This document shows, in pieces, positions 28,659-38,719 of a DNA stretch of 64,000 bases (its first letter is position 1; each line of letters begins with the position of its first letter). The notes under the pieces are model-generated. The model did not search any database. It was given only the letters and a program-made list of their open reading frames with translations, and was not told the origin of the DNA. The position numbers and the translations under genes were made by a program. This DNA is from JALZKA01 sp963786495 (lineage in GTDB: Bacteria; Actinomycetota; Thermoleophilia; Solirubrobacterales; 70-9). Location: NCBI GenBank assembly GCA_963786495.1, contig CAWAZL010000004.1, positions 1 through 64,000 of the forward strand, read 5' to 3'.

Positions 28659-28847
28659 GCCGACTCCTTTGTCTCAGGCCGCTTGCCAATTGCAGAGCGG
28701 CGAAGGGTACGGCCACAGGCCGCAGAGCGGGCTGGGGCCGGGGGAGGTAACGCACCCCGCGGCCCCTTCGCCGCTCATGAACGTTTGACGTTGGACCGGC
28801 AGGGTCTGTCCGCCGGACATTTCGGACGTTCGGGACGAACCTTGCGC
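28659..28847. other. Intergenic region upstream of the ABC operon
   Basis: No gene is seen. The region should contain the promoter of the drrA-like gene and lies downstream of the VOC gene. No motif could be assigned. Confidence 0.4.
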
Positions 28848-29198
28848 TCAGCCCTGCACGAGGCCGACGACGTGGCCCTGGGGGTCGGCGAGCAGGCCGA
28901 CTGTCGGCCCGGCGGGCAGATCCGTCGCCGGCTGGACGACCTTGGCACCGAGGCCCTCGGCCTTGACCAGCGCGGCGGCGACGTCGGGCACCTGGACGTA
29001 GAACGTGACGTACTCCCGGGCCCGATCGTCAACGGCGTAGATCCCACCGGGGATCCCGGTCGACGTGCCGGTGTCGACCATGCCGTAGCCGCTCGGGTTG
29101 TCGGTGTTGACCGTCCAGCCGAACAGGTCGCCGTAGAAGCCGGTCAATTCGCCCAGATCGTGCCCGGCCACCTCAAACCACACCACCGGTGCGCTCAT
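28848..29198 (-). CDS. VOC (glyoxalase/bleomycin-resistance fold) protein
   Basis: An intact 116-residue vicinal-oxygen-chelate protein: PVVWFEVAGHDLGELTGFYG at the start and the paired motif LLADPQGHVVGLVQG at the end. It is a single-domain member of the group whose second half begins REYVTFYVQVPDVAAAL. The substrate is unknown. It is encoded immediately downstream of a WYL-type regulator on the same strand, a frequent pairing in actinobacteria, so expression may be regulator-controlled. Confidence 0.88.
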   Translation of the reverse strand: MSAPVVWFEVAGHDLGELTGFYGDLFGWTVNTDNPSGYGMVDTGTSTGIPGGIYAVDDRAREYVTFYVQVPDVAAALVKAEGLGAKVVQPATDLPAGPTVGLLADPQGHVVGLVQG

Positions 29199-29288
29199 GT
29201 CTCTCCCTCCGTCTTGTTGTGTCGACTGACGAAGACGAGGGTGACGGACGCCGGCGACAACCCTATGTCGGGAATTCCAAGAATGTCG

Positions 29289-29996
29289 TTAGGGTTCGAG
29301 GATGGTGTTCCGCAGGTGGGCGGCGATGGTGCCGGCCACCTCGTCGAGGCTCCGGTCGGGAGCCTTCTCATCCATGACCCGGGCGCCCTCGATTCGGTCG
29401 AGCCGGAAGGTCCGGCCGCCGTCGCGAAGGCGGCACCATGCCATGAGATACCACTTGCCGCCGCCGCCCATGAGCCCGTACGGCTCGACCGGGCGGGCCT
29501 CGGTGGCCGTGCCCGTCCGGTCGACGTAGTCGAGTTCGAGCACGAGGTGGCCGGTCACCGCCTCCTCGACCGCTTCGAGCACCGGCGTTCGGGCCAGCTC
29601 GCCCCGTTCCCACAGCAGGTGGATCCGGGCGACGAGATCCCGGGCCGCCTCGTGGTCGGGCGCCGACATCGCCGCCACCACCTTGCGCAGCGCCGAACGG
29701 GCGGCGTCGGCAAACGGCATCGGCCCGCTCATGGCCAGCGCCACTGCGATGGCCGTCGCCTCATCGGGCCGGAAGTTGAGCGGCGGCAGCGTCATCGCCG
29801 GGTCAACGCTGTAGCCACCACCCGGGCCCGTAGTGGCCCAGATCGGGACGCCCGACTGCTGCAGAGCGGAAAGGTCTCGCTCGATCGTGCGGACGCTCAC
29901 CTCGAACTGGTCAGCCAGCTGGCGCGCCGTCCGGGCCCGCGGCGCGGCTCGGCGCAGTTCCTCTGTCAGGGCATAGAGCCGGTCGATCCGGTTCAC
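29289..29996 (-). CDS. YafY-type HTH/WYL-domain transcriptional regulator
   Basis: A helix-turn-helix/WYL protein of 235 aa. The HTH_11 part is visible as NRIDRLYALTEELRRAAP and RTARQLADQFEVSVRTIERD. The WYL-type ligand domain shows ARPVEPYGLMGGGGKWYLMA and the C-terminal FRLDRIEGARV. GTG 29996 is the best start because NRIDRLYAL is the usual opening. Intact. It likely controls itself and the adjacent VOC gene in response to a small ligand; the ligand is not known. Confidence 0.9.
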   Translation of the reverse strand: MNRIDRLYALTEELRRAAPRARTARQLADQFEVSVRTIERDLSALQQSGVPIWATTGPGGGYSVDPAMTLPPLNFRPDEATAIAVALAMSGPMPFADAARSALRKVVAAMSAPDHEAARDLVARIHLLWERGELARTPVLEAVEEAVTGHLVLELDYVDRTGTATEARPVEPYGLMGGGGKWYLMAWCRLRDGGRTFRLDRIEGARVMDEKAPDRSLDEVAGTIAAHLRNTILEP

Positions 29997-30044
29997 GCCG
30001 CTGGAGGTTATCCGGCGCCAAACCCCCCCACCCCCCCATCCCAA

Positions 30045-30610
30045 CTACGGGGTGCGGCCGGAGAGGGCGAGGAGCTTCGACTGCACGTCGGCGTCGGCGG
30101 GGACGTCGACCGGAGCGGCGAAGACGCCGGCGGCGGCCCACTGCTCGGCCTGGGGGGCCATGAAGTCGTGGACGAACTGCACCAGTTCGGGGTCGAGGCG
30201 CTCGTCGGCGTTCGACGCCCCGGGCGAGGTCCCAGGCGTGGATCATGTGGTCGGCGGTGAGCTGGCCGAGGTACTCCCGGTCCGGGGAAGTCGCCGAACG
30301 ACAGGTGAACGGTGCGCTCCAGCACGCCAGGCGTGGCCGCGGCCAAGGCCTGAGCCGCGGCCTCCTTCCAGGCGACCTGCGGGTCGTCGCCGAGGATGTC
30401 GCCTTCGAACCTGTCGCCGACGTCGGCGACGGTGGCTCCGGCCAGGAGCGGCGGCGTCCAGAGCTCCTCGTAGACGAGGTGGCGGACGAGATCCCGCACC
30501 GACCAGTCGGCGCAGGGCGTCGGACGGGCCCAGTCGCTGCCGCCGATGGCCATCACCCGCTGGCCGAACTCCTCGACCGACCGCTGGTACATCTCGATTG
30601 CTCCGGCCAT
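30045..30610 (-). CDS. TIGR03086 family (DinB-like) metal-binding protein, frameshifted
   Basis: N-terminal part intact: MAGAIEMYQRSVEEFGQRVM and PTPCADWSVRDLVRHLVYEE, which is the mycothiol-dependent maleylpyruvate-isomerase-like DinB fold with metal-binding His residues. After frame changes near 30282 and 30215 it reads LTADHMIHAWDLARG and ELVQFVHDFMAPQAEQWAAA and ends LALSGRTP. A thiol-related transferase or isomerase role is inferred from the family only. Confidence 0.78.
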
Positions 30611-30622
30611 CGTCGACCCCCC

Positions 30623-30989
30623 TCAGCGTCCGGCGATGGGCACACAGCCCGGCCCGTCGCCTTCCGGCGTCTTGTGCAGCACCGCATCCGTGGGCTTCAC
30701 CGCCACCTTCGTCGCGTCCCCGTCGACCCGCAACTCGGCCCGCCCGTTGACGATCAAGCGCGAAGCCGGGGCGGCCCGACACCGGCCAGAGGAGCGACAC
30801 GTCCGGGGAACGTTCGGCGTTGGCCTGCGTCCGCTTGCCGGGGCCGCAGACGAGATCGTCACCGTCCCAGTCGAGCTGCAGCGACACGGCGTGGGCCCGG
30901 CCGTCGTCGGTCACGGTCAGGAGGTAGGCGTACGGCCCGCACGCCGCAACCTGCTCCCGCAGCTCTTTGAGCTCAACCCCGATACTCAC
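30623..30989 (-). CDS. Pyridoxamine 5'-phosphate oxidase-like flavoprotein, frameshifted
   Basis: A small split-barrel flavin-binding protein: ELREQVAACGPYAYLLTVTD, HAVSLQLDWDGDDLVCGPG and VSLLWPVSGRPGFALIVNGR. A single frame change falls near 30775. GTG 30989 is the start (VSIGVELKEL). It probably binds FMN or F420; the substrate is unknown. The next gene, the TIGR03086 gene, begins 12 bases downstream on the same strand, so the two are probably one operon. Confidence 0.75.
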
Positions 30990-31047
30990 GCTCGCTCCTC
31001 CTTCACCACCGACGCCAGGAAGCGTACGGGTTCCTTCCCCTGCCTGG

Positions 31048-31911
31048 CTAGCGCCCGAGCACCGCCCGGGCCACCAGATCCTGTCCGAAGGCGGTGAGGA
31101 TCGCCAGGTAGAGCAGCCCGGTGGCGGCCATGACGGCCGAGTACCACCGTTCCCGCAACGCTGCCTCCACCACGAGCAGCAGCACGATGGTCGAGATCGT
31201 CGACAGGAGCCAGATCCAGCCCAGCAGGCCGTTGGACCCGTCGTCGATCGACCCCGTGACGACCTGGACCATCCCGTCGGGAAGGCACAGCAGCAGGGTC
31301 TCCACCGGCCAGATCCAGGCCGTGATCCGGACCAGCTGCTTGAGCGGCTCCCGGGACAGGCCGGGCTGGGTGAGATACGGAGTGGCCGAGCAGCATGGCG
31401 TCGGTCACGGCGCCGAGAAAGGCGGCGCCGCAGACGAGGCGGGCGAAGCCGAGGAGGAACGGTCCGCCGCCGGCCGCTGCCGCCGCCGCCAGCGCCACCA
31501 CGCCGATCGCCGGGGCGAGGAGATCGGTGGCCGGTGGGAACTCGGGGACGCTGTCGTCGTAGCGGTCGGGCCGGGCGATGCCGGTCATGGCCGCCACCCG
31601 GGCTGCCCGGGCCCGGCGCAACGTCCGTTCGCCGGCTACTCCGGCCCGGCGTCGGGCGAACGACAGCCACAGTGCGTAGGCGGATGCCCCGGCGACAGCC
31701 AAGGGCGCCGACATCCCGCAGGAGGGCGGCAGCCCCGTCGGCCTCCAGCCATCGGCCGAGCCCCGCCGCCCCGAGGGCCATCACGAGATAGGTGAGTGCG
31801 GACGGTCCAGCCGTAGCCGATGCCGACCTCCCGCCGCCTGGTCGTCACCCAGAGGAAGAACAGCCCGCCGATGGCCCATTGGAGGAGGACCGTGGATACC
31901 TGGAGCTTCAT
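31048..31911 (-). CDS. Multi-pass membrane protein of unknown function, frameshifted
   Basis: Stitched frames begin MKLQVSTVLLQWAIGGLFFL and include RTYLVMALGAAGLGRWLEAD, a helix pair around TDLLAPAIGVVALAAAAAAG, FLLGFARLVCGAAFLGAVTD, and the C-terminal YLTQPGLSREPLKQLVRITA with VLLLVVEAALRERWYSAVMA. It has seven or eight hydrophobic helices. No family was recognised by name. Frame changes near 31800, 31720 and 31380. Its 5' end adjoins the palindromic repeat pair. Confidence 0.6.
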
Positions 31912-31936
31912 CACCCCGCGGCGTCTCGCCAGGCAT

Positions 31937-32048
31937 CTGGCGTTCCTTTTCCGCCGTATACCGGCAAACGAACGCCGGTTGGGTCGGGCCGGGCAGGCAG
32001 CCCGTTCTGGCGTTCCTTTTCCGCCGTATACCGGTAAACGAACGCCGA
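31937..32048. repeat. Two copies of a GGCGTTC/GAACGCC palindromic element
   Basis: Copies at 31937-31978 and 32007-32048 share the body CGTTCCTTTTCCGCCGTATA and the arms GGCGTTC/GAACGCC. They differ at two positions (CCGGCAAACG against CCGGTAAACG, CCGGTT against CCGATT). Related elements lie at 34703-34746 and 34783-34827 in the lipA/lipB gap. The rest of the gap 31912-32092 shows no gene. Confidence 0.85.
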
Positions 32049-32092
32049 TTGGACCGGGCCGGGTGGCCGCACGCCGGGCCGGGCGTCTCGGT

Positions 32093-33176
32093 TCAACCGA
32101 CCACCGCCAGCTCGCGGGGTGCCTCGTTGAGGCGCTCGGGCCCGGTCTCGGTGGCGACGACGATGTCTTCGATGCGGGCGCCGCACCGGCCCGGGAGGTA
32201 GATGCCGGGCTCGATGGAGAAGGCGTGCCCGGCGGCCAGCGGGGTGGCGTTGCCCGGAGACGAGGTAGGGGTCCTCGTGCTCCTCGAGGCCGATGCCGTG
32301 ACCCGTCCGGTGGATGAAGTAGTCGCCGTAGCCGGCGGCGGCGATGACGGAGCGGGCGGCGGCGTCGACCGCCTCGCAGGTCACCCCGACCCGGGCGGCC
32401 CGCACCGCCTGCTCCTGGGCTTCGAAGAGCACCTCGTAGAGGTCGACCAGGTCGGCCGGCGGCTCGCCGACCACGAAGGTGCGGGTGATGTCGGAGCAGT
32501 AGCCGGCCATGGTGCCGCCGAAGTCGCAGACGACCGAGTCGCCCACCTCCACGACCCGTTCTCCCGGCTCGTGGTGGGGGCTGGCGGCGTTGGGCCCGGA
32601 GGCCACGATGGCGAAGTTGGCCCGCTCGTGGCCGCCCTCGAGCATCCGCTCGACGAGCTCCCGGGAGATGTCGGCCTCGGTCCGGCCGGCGAAGGGCCGG
32701 TCCCGCATGGCCAGTGCCACGGCGTCGACGACCCGGGCGGCGGCCCGGAGCGCGTCGACCTCGGCGGCGTCCTTCTGCGCCCGCAGCGGGCCCGTGACCC
32801 GGGAGGCGGGCACGAACGCCGTCTGTGGGAGGGCCTCCTGGAGGCCGAGCAGGAACGTCGCCCACGTCCGGTCACCGATGGCGGCCCGGGCGGGGCGGCC
32901 GGCGAGGCGGGCGACGATGGCCACCGGGTCCTCCGTCTCGCCCCAGGGCCGGACGGTGAAGGCGTCGGGCCGCTCCTCGACCCGGGGGGCCTCGAGCGCC
33001 GGCACGACCAGCGTGGCATCGCCGGCCCGGGGCAGCACCAGCATGGTGAGCCGTTCCAGCGGCATGGCGGTGTAACCGGTGAAGTACGGCAGGTCGGCGC
33101 CGACGGACAGCAGCAGCACGTCGACGCCGAGCTCTTCCATCCGGCGGCGGGCCCGGGCGATCCGCTCCTCGAACAT
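32093..33176 (-). CDS. Xaa-Pro aminopeptidase / M24B metallopeptidase, one frameshift
   Basis: A pita-bread fold dipeptidase-like enzyme of about 360 aa. The creatinase N-domain begins MFEERIARARRRMEELGVDV and includes PYFTGYTAMPLERLT. The catalytic domain has the metal ligands in VCDFGGTMAGYCSDITRTF, the HRTGHGIGLEEHEDPY segment, and (after a frame change near 32262) FSIEPGIYLPG and IEDIVVATETGPERL. It removes N-terminal residues before proline. Stop TGA 32093-32095. Confidence 0.9.
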
Positions 33177-33284
33177 CACCCGAAGGCTACCGGCCGGTGC
33201 ACAAAACGCTGGTTTCGGACACGGCCGGGCCGGGTACTGGGCCTTCGTCGCCGCGTCTTTTGCTCCTTTCTCACGGCGACCGCG

Positions 33285-33325
33285 CGAGAGGGAGCAGGCC
33301 AGTGCCGGGGCCTGCTCCCTCTCTT
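33285..33325 (-). terminator. Hairpin downstream of the cupredoxin gene
   Basis: A stem of about 16 bp: GAGAGGGAGCAGGCC (from 33285) pairs with GGCCTGCTCCCTCTC (to about 33324) around a short loop. It lies in the gap 33177-33350, after the minus-strand lipoate operon ends at 33351. There is no clear T-tract, as is common in high-GC genomes. Confidence 0.6.
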
Positions 33326-33350
33326 CGCGTTCGGGCACAGCGAACCTCGG

Positions 33351-33726
33351 CTAGGGCACGACCTCGACCGAGCCCGTCATGTACGGGTGGATCCCGCAGA
33401 CGTACTGTAGGTCCCCGGCTGGCCATAGGTGATGGAGAAGGTGTCGCCCTTGTCCATCGACGGGCTCACCGGCGTGGCCAGCGGGCTGAGTGTCCTTGAT
33501 GTCGTGGATGCTGCTGTCGGCGTTGGTCCAGGTGACCTTGGTGCCCGGCTTCACGACGACCTTCTGAGGCTTGAACTCGAAGTTGGCGATGCGGATGGCA
33601 CCCGGACCGGCGTCGCGTTCCGCCATCCGGCGGCTTCGCCTCCTTGTCGCCCGCCGCCGCCACACCCCCGAGAGCGAGAACGGCCACCAGCCCCGCCGTC
33701 AACGATGTACCGAGCCGCCGCCGCAT
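33351..33726 (-). CDS. Exported cupredoxin (plastocyanin-like), frameshifted
   Basis: A type-1 copper protein with a signal peptide (MRRRLGTSLTAGLVAVLALG to AAA). The copper site can be read: the first His in NADSSIHDIKD, then Cys, His and Met in YVCGIHPYMTGSVEV. Strands ANFEFKPQKVVVKPGTKVTW fit plastocyanin. Two frame changes (near 33625 and 33485). Its ATG shares a base with the lipA stop (TGATG), so translation is coupled to lipoate synthesis, an unusual partner for an electron-transfer copper protein. Confidence 0.85.
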
Positions 33727-34699
33727 CACCCGGCCACCACCTGGTCGGCGGCCGCCGGCGTCGGCCGCACTCGACCGCCCGCTTGGCGTGGTAGCTGGAA
33801 CGGACCAGCGGGCCGGATTCGACGTGGGCGAAGCCGAGGCTCTCGGCGTAGGCGCCGAGGGCGGCGAACTCGTCGGGGTGCCACCAGCGGGCCACCGGCA
33901 GGTGCAGGTCCGATGGGCCGCAGGTACTGGCCGACGGTCAGGATGTCGACGCCGACCGCCCGGAGGTCGGCGATGGCGCCCGCGGACCTCGTGCGGGCTC
34001 CTCCCCCATCCCGAGGATGATGCCCGACTTCGTGGTGAGCCCGGCGGCCTTGGCCCGGGCCAGCACGCCGAGGGAGCGGGCGTAGCCGGCCGACGGGCGG
34101 GCGGCCCGCTGCAGGCGGGCGACGGTCTCCAGGTTGTGGTTGAGGACGTCGGGCCGGGCGTCGAAGATCGCCTGGAGGGCGTCGGCGTCGCCCCGGCAGT
34201 CGGGGATCAGCACCTCGATGGTGGTCTGCGGGGTCCGGGCCCGCACGGCCGCGATGGTGGCGGCGAAGCCGGACGCGCCGCCGTCGGGCACGTCGTCGCG
34301 GGCCACGCTGGTGATCACGGCGTGGGCCAGACCCATGCGGGCGACCGCCTCCGCCACCCGGGCCGGCTCCTCGGGGTCGAGCGGCAGGGGCCGGCGGGTG
34401 TCGACGAGGCAGAAGCCGCAGGCCCGGGTGCACCGGTCGCCGAGGATCATGAAGGTGGCCGTGCGGTCGGCCCAGCACTCGTAGATGTTGGGGCAGCCGG
34501 CCTCCTCGCACACCGTGTGGAGGTCGAGGCCCCGCATCAGGTTCTTCAGCTCGCGGTACTCGCCGCCGAGCCGGGCCCTGACCTTCATCCACTCCGGCCG
34601 CCGCCCCTCGACCTCCTCGGTGACCCCGGCCTCCGCCCGCCGCCGGATCAGCCGGACGGGCGTCGCCCCGGGAGGTGCGGCCCGCCGCCCGATCTCCAC
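33726..34699 (-). CDS. Lipoyl synthase LipA, frameshifted
   Basis: Inserts two sulfurs into octanoyl-lipoyl domains. Both cluster motifs are present: the auxiliary cluster CEEAGCPNIYEC and the radical SAM CTRACGFC. Further family motifs are DDVPDGGASGFA, PDVLNHNLETV, TTKSGIILGMGEE and the C-terminal GPLVRSSYHAKR. GTG 34699 is the inferred start, at the edge of a palindromic repeat; ATG 34588 would be too short. Frame changes fall near 33985, 33915 and 33770. The upstream frame is open into lipB. Confidence 0.93.
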
Positions 34700-34702
34700 G
34701 AA

Positions 34703-34746
34703 TTGGCGTTCCTCACCGAGCTCATCCCGCGGTGAGGAACGCCGGT
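34703..34746. repeat. Palindromic element, copy C (lipA 5' side)
   Basis: Arms GGCGTTCCTCACCG and CGGTGAGGAACGCC are perfectly complementary over 14 bp. It shares the outer arms with the 31937/32007 elements but has a different centre. It touches the GTG start region of lipA. Confidence 0.8.
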
Positions 34747-34782
34747 TCGGATTCGCACGCCCGCAACCGGCCGCAGCCCGTT

Positions 34783-34827
34783 CTGGCGTTCGCTTTCCGC
34801 CGTATCGGCGGTAGAAGAACGCCGGTT
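34783..34827. repeat. Palindromic element, copy D (lipB 3' side)
   Basis: Outer arms GGCGTTC/GAACGCC with an inner CCGCC/GGCGG pair; the body GCTTTCCGCCGTATCGGCGG is close to the 31937 and 32007 copies. Read on the minus strand it adds an in-frame tail to lipB. Confidence 0.8.
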
Positions 34828-34832
34828 CGAGG

Positions 34833-35564
34833 TCGGCTGGAGCGTGAAGGCGGAGAGGTCCGACGGCGTGCTCCCGCCAGACGACGTCCTGGCGGTCGAG
34901 TTCGGCGGCGGGGGCGAACTCGTCGGCGAAGCGGGCGACGACCGCGTCGACGACCGTGCGCATCTCGACGGGCGGCCCAGGAGGCGGGCCATCGACGTGA
35001 CGCCGCGGTCGCGGATCCCGCAGGGGACGATGTGGCCGAACATCGCCAGGTCGGGGTCGACGTTGAGGGCGAAGCCGTGCATGGTCCGGCCCCGCGTGAC
35101 CTTCACGCCGATGGCGGCGATCTTCTCTGCACCGCCCCCGGCACCGCCGGCGTCGGGGCCCACACCCCGGTCAGGCCCTTCTCCACGCCGGCCTCGACGC
35201 CGAGGTCGGCCAGGGCGGCGATCAGCACCGCCTCCAGGCGGCGGACGTATGCGACGACGTCGCGCAGCCCGTCCCGCCACTCGGGCAGCGTCACGATCGG
35301 ATAGCCGACGAGCTGGCCGGGGCCGTGGTAGGTGATGTCGCCGCCCCGGTCGGCGCGGCTCGAGATCGGCGCCGACGTCGGCCGGCGGCACCAGCAGGTG
35401 CTCGGTGTGGGCCTGCCGGCCGAGCGTGTAGACGTGCGGATGCTCGAGCAGCAGCAGGTAATCGTCCGGAGCGCGCCGGCCGTGCGAGGGCACGCTGGAG
35501 GCGCGAGGGCCTCCCGGTAGCGGGACCCGCCCGAGCCAGCGGGCCCGAAGCAGCCGCCTGTCAC
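34833..35564 (-). CDS. Lipoyl(octanoyl) transferase LipB, frameshifted
   Basis: Transfers octanoate from ACP to the lipoyl domain of 2-oxoacid dehydrogenases and the glycine cleavage H protein. Motifs: LLLLEHPHVYTLGRQAHTEH, RGGDITYHGPGQLVGYPIVT, the Lys-bearing AEKIAAIGVKVTRGRTMHGF and the catalytic Cys in MFGHIVPCGIRDRG. GTG 35564 overlaps the E2 stop (GTGA). Frame changes near 35530, 35365, 35130 and 34970. No stop separates its last frame from lipA in this sequence, so the true end is uncertain and lies near 34,835-34,850. Confidence 0.9.
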
Positions 35565-37106
35565 GCCAGCTCCGCCTCCCAGTCGCGGGTCTCGATGATC
35601 TCCGGATCGTGCGGAGGAACTTCGAGGCGTAGGCGCCGTCGATGGCCCGGTGGTCCCAGCTCATGGCCATCGTGCCCACGGGGTGGATGGCGATCGAGTC
35701 GCCGGCCGGCGTCTCCACCACCACCGGCCGCTTCTTGACGCCGTCGGTGGAGAGGATGGCCACCTGGGGCTGGTTGATGATCGGCGCCGAGATCAGCGTG
35801 CCGTAGGGACCGGGGTTGGTGATGGTGAACGTCCCGCCGGTCACGTCGTCGGGGGTCAGCTTCTTGTTGCGGGCCCGCTCGGCGAGGTCGCGGATCTCCC
35901 GGGACAGCTGGCGGAGCCGCTTGCCCTCGGCGTTCTTGATGACGGGGACGATGAGGCCGCGCTGGTCGAGGTCGACGGCGATGCCGAGGTTCACGTAGTG
36001 GTGGACGGTCAGCTGGTCCTCGCCCACGCTGGCGTTGAGGTGCGGGAACTCGGCCGAGGGCGTCGCACACCGCCCGGGCCACGAACGGCAGGTAGGTGAG
36101 GGAGAAGCCCTCCTTCTCCTTCCACTCCGGCCGGTGGGCGGCGCGGGCCCGCGTCGACGGCGTGGAAGTCGACCTCCACGGCGGTGAGCACGTGGGGCGA
36201 GGTGTGCTTGGAGCGCACCATGTGCTCGGCCGTCCGGCGGCGCATGTTGTCGAACGGGACGACCTCGTCGCCGCCGGCCCGGGCGGCGGGCCCGGCGGCT
36301 GGGCGGCCGCCGGGGCCGGAGCCGACGGAGCGGCACCGGAGCGGGAGCGCGACGGAGCTGCCGCCTGGGCGGCGGCGCGGCTGGCGGGTGGCGCCGCCCT
36401 GGCGGTCGATGTAGGCGAGGACGTCGCTGCGGGTGACCCGCCCGCCTTCGCCCGTGCCCGGGATCTGGCGCGGGGTCGAGGTTGTGCTCGGTGATCAGCC
36501 GGCGCACGACCGGCGACAGCAGCATCCCGGCGAACCGTGGCCGTTCCCGCTCTCCGGGCCGGCGGCGGCGGCGCCGGTCGGGACTGCCTTCTCGCGGCTC
36601 GGCCGCGGCCACGGCGGCTCCGGCGCGGGCGTCCGGCAGGCTCGCCGCTTCGGAGCCGCCGGTCGCCCCGCCGCCGGAGCTTCCGGCGCCTCGGCACGGG
36701 CGGCCTCGACCGTCTCGACCGCCTCGACCGGTTCGGGTTCGGCTTCGGTGCCTCGGCGGCGGGCGCCTCGGCCTGGGCCGGCTCGGCTCCTCGGCCTGGG
36801 CCGGCTCGGCCTCGGCCGGCGCGTCCGCCTCGGCGGGCTGGGCGCCGCCGCCACCGCCGTCGCCCGCCGGGCGGGGCGTCGCCCAGCACGGCCAGGCGGG
36901 TGCCGACCGGGACCGTCTCGCCCTTCGGGCACCAGGATCTCGACCAGGTATCCGCCGCCGGCGGCCGGCACCTCGGAGTCGACCTTGTCGGTGGACACCT
37001 CGAAGATCAGCTCGTCGGGGGCGACCTGGTCGCCGACCTGCTTCAGCCACCGGGTGACCGTCCCCTCGGTGACCGTCTCGCCCAGCTGGGGCATGGTGAT
37101 GTCCAC
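35561..37106 (-). CDS. Dihydrolipoamide acyltransferase E2 (SucB-like), frameshifted
   Basis: The E2 core of a 2-oxoacid dehydrogenase. The N-terminal lipoyl domain carries the lipoylated Lys in FEVSTDKVDSEVPAAGG; an Ala/Pro/Glu-rich linker follows; the E3-binding domain starts SPVVRRLITEHNLDP; the catalytic domain has ITNPGPYGTLISAPIINQPQ and the catalytic His in SWDHRAIDGAYASKF. GTG 37106 (VDITMPQLGET) has GGAG seven bases upstream. Frame changes cluster in the linker (36300-36930) and near 36150, 36065 and 35615. The preceding gene is lpd and the following ones lipB and lipA, so the operon makes an E2, its E3 and their lipoate. Confidence 0.92.
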
Positions 37107-37135
37107 TGTGATGCTCCTTGCTTCGTACGAACGGT

Positions 37136-38556
37136 CTAGCCGTGCAGGCTGCGACCGGTGAGGGAGAGGGCGGTCTCGCCGAAGACCTCCGACAGCGTCG
37201 GGTGGGGATGCACGAAGGCGGCCACCTCTTCGGGCAGCGCCTCCCAGTTGACGGCCAGGTAGCCCTCGGCCAGCAGCTCGGTGGCCCACGGCCCGGCGAT
37301 GTGCACGCCGAGGATCGGGCCGCCCTTCTCGGCCACGACCTTCACGATCCCGTCCGACTCGCCGATGATCAGCGCCCGGCCGTTGCCCATGAACCGGTGG
37401 GTCGAGGTGTGGATGTCGTAGCCCTTCTCCTTGGCCTGGGCCTCGGTGAGGCCGCAGAAGGCGACCTCGGGGTGGCAGTAGATCCCCCACGGCACCTTGC
37501 CGTAGTCCATGGGCACGACGGGCTCGCCGAGGATCGCCTTGATGGCGATGATCGCCTCGGCGAAGCCGACGTGGGCCAGCTGCGGCGTGGCCACGAGGTC
37601 GCCGACGGCGTAGACGCCGGGCACCGACGGTGCGCATCAGGCCGTCGACCGTCACGAAGCCCCGCTCGTCGACCTCGACGCCCGAGCCGTCGAGCCCGAT
37701 GTCGCTCCGACCGGGGGCCGCGCCCGACGCTGACCACCACGAGGTCGACGGCCAGTTCGCTCGTCGCCCTTGCCGGCGTCGTAGCGGACGACGACGCCCC
37801 CACCGTCGGCCCGTTGCGCTCGGCGCCGGTGACCTTGACGCCGGTCTCGACCTTGATGCCCCGCTTCTTGAACGCCTTCACGACGACGTCGGCGGCGTCC
37901 TTGTCGACGCCGGTCAGGATCTGGGGCAGCGCCTCGAGGACGGTGACGTCGCTGCCGACGTCGCCCAGGAACGAGGCGAACTCGCAGCCGATGGCGCCGC
38001 CGCCGATGACCGCCACCCGGGCCGGCACCTCGTCGATGTTGAGGACGTGGTCGGAGCTGAGGATCCGCTCGCCGTCGAAGTCGAACCCCGGGAGGCTGCG
38101 GGGGCTCGACCCGGTGGCCAGCACCAGCGCCTTGGTGCCGGTGATCTCGGTGCCGCCATCACCGGAATCGGCGTCGACCCGGAGGGTGCGGGCGGCGGCG
38201 TCGACCACGCGTGCCCGTCCCGTTGAACGATCGTGACCTTGCGGCCCTTGAGCACCGACTCGAGACCCTTGGTCAGCTGGTCGATCGATCTGCTGCTTGC
38301 GCTGCTGCGACACGGACAGGTCGAGGACGGGCTGGCCCGCCTCCACGCCGAACTCCTTGGCCCCGGCCACGGTGCGCAGGACCTCGGCGGTCTGCAGCAG
38401 CTCCTTGGCCGGGATGCAGCCCCGGTGCAGGCACGTGCCGCCGACCCGGGCCTCTTCGATCATCCCGATCGACAGCCCGGCCGCCGCGCCGTAGAGGGCG
38501 GCGGCATACCCGCCGGGCCCGCCACCGAGGATGACGACATCGAATTCCTGCGCCAC
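37136..38556 (-). CDS. Dihydrolipoyl dehydrogenase (E3), frameshifted
   Basis: Reoxidises dihydrolipoamide using FAD and NAD+. The FAD motif is VVILGGGPGGYAAALYGA, the redox-active disulfide GGTCLHRGCIPAKELL, the NAD fold VAVIGGGAIGCEFASFLGD, and the C-terminal dimer interface has the His-Glu pair in FVHPHPTLSEVFGE. GTG 38556 is chosen because GAGGAG precedes it and VAQEFDVVILGGG is a normal N-terminus. Frame changes near 38285, 38215, 37810, 37765, 37720 and 37628. First gene of the minus-strand lipoate operon. Confidence 0.94.
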
Positions 38557-38629
38557 GAGACCTCCTCGAGCAATACGCTCCAGCTCTCGAAGCATAGGGC
38601 CGGGGAAACCCCTACCCCGCCTCGACCTC

Positions 38630-38650
38630 ACGAACGCCAGTTCGTCGCTC
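38630..38650. repeat. Short partial GAACGCC palindrome
   Basis: CGAACGCCAGTTCG is a short imperfect palindrome carrying the GAACGCC arm seen in the larger elements upstream of Xaa-Pro peptidase and lipA. It lies between lpd and the divergent small ORF. It may be a decayed copy. Confidence 0.4.
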
Positions 38651-38719
38651 TGGGCATTCCGCTCGGGAGTCGGGCGACACCGCTCCCCCACCTTGCCGAT
38701 CTCACCCCGGGGAGCCACC

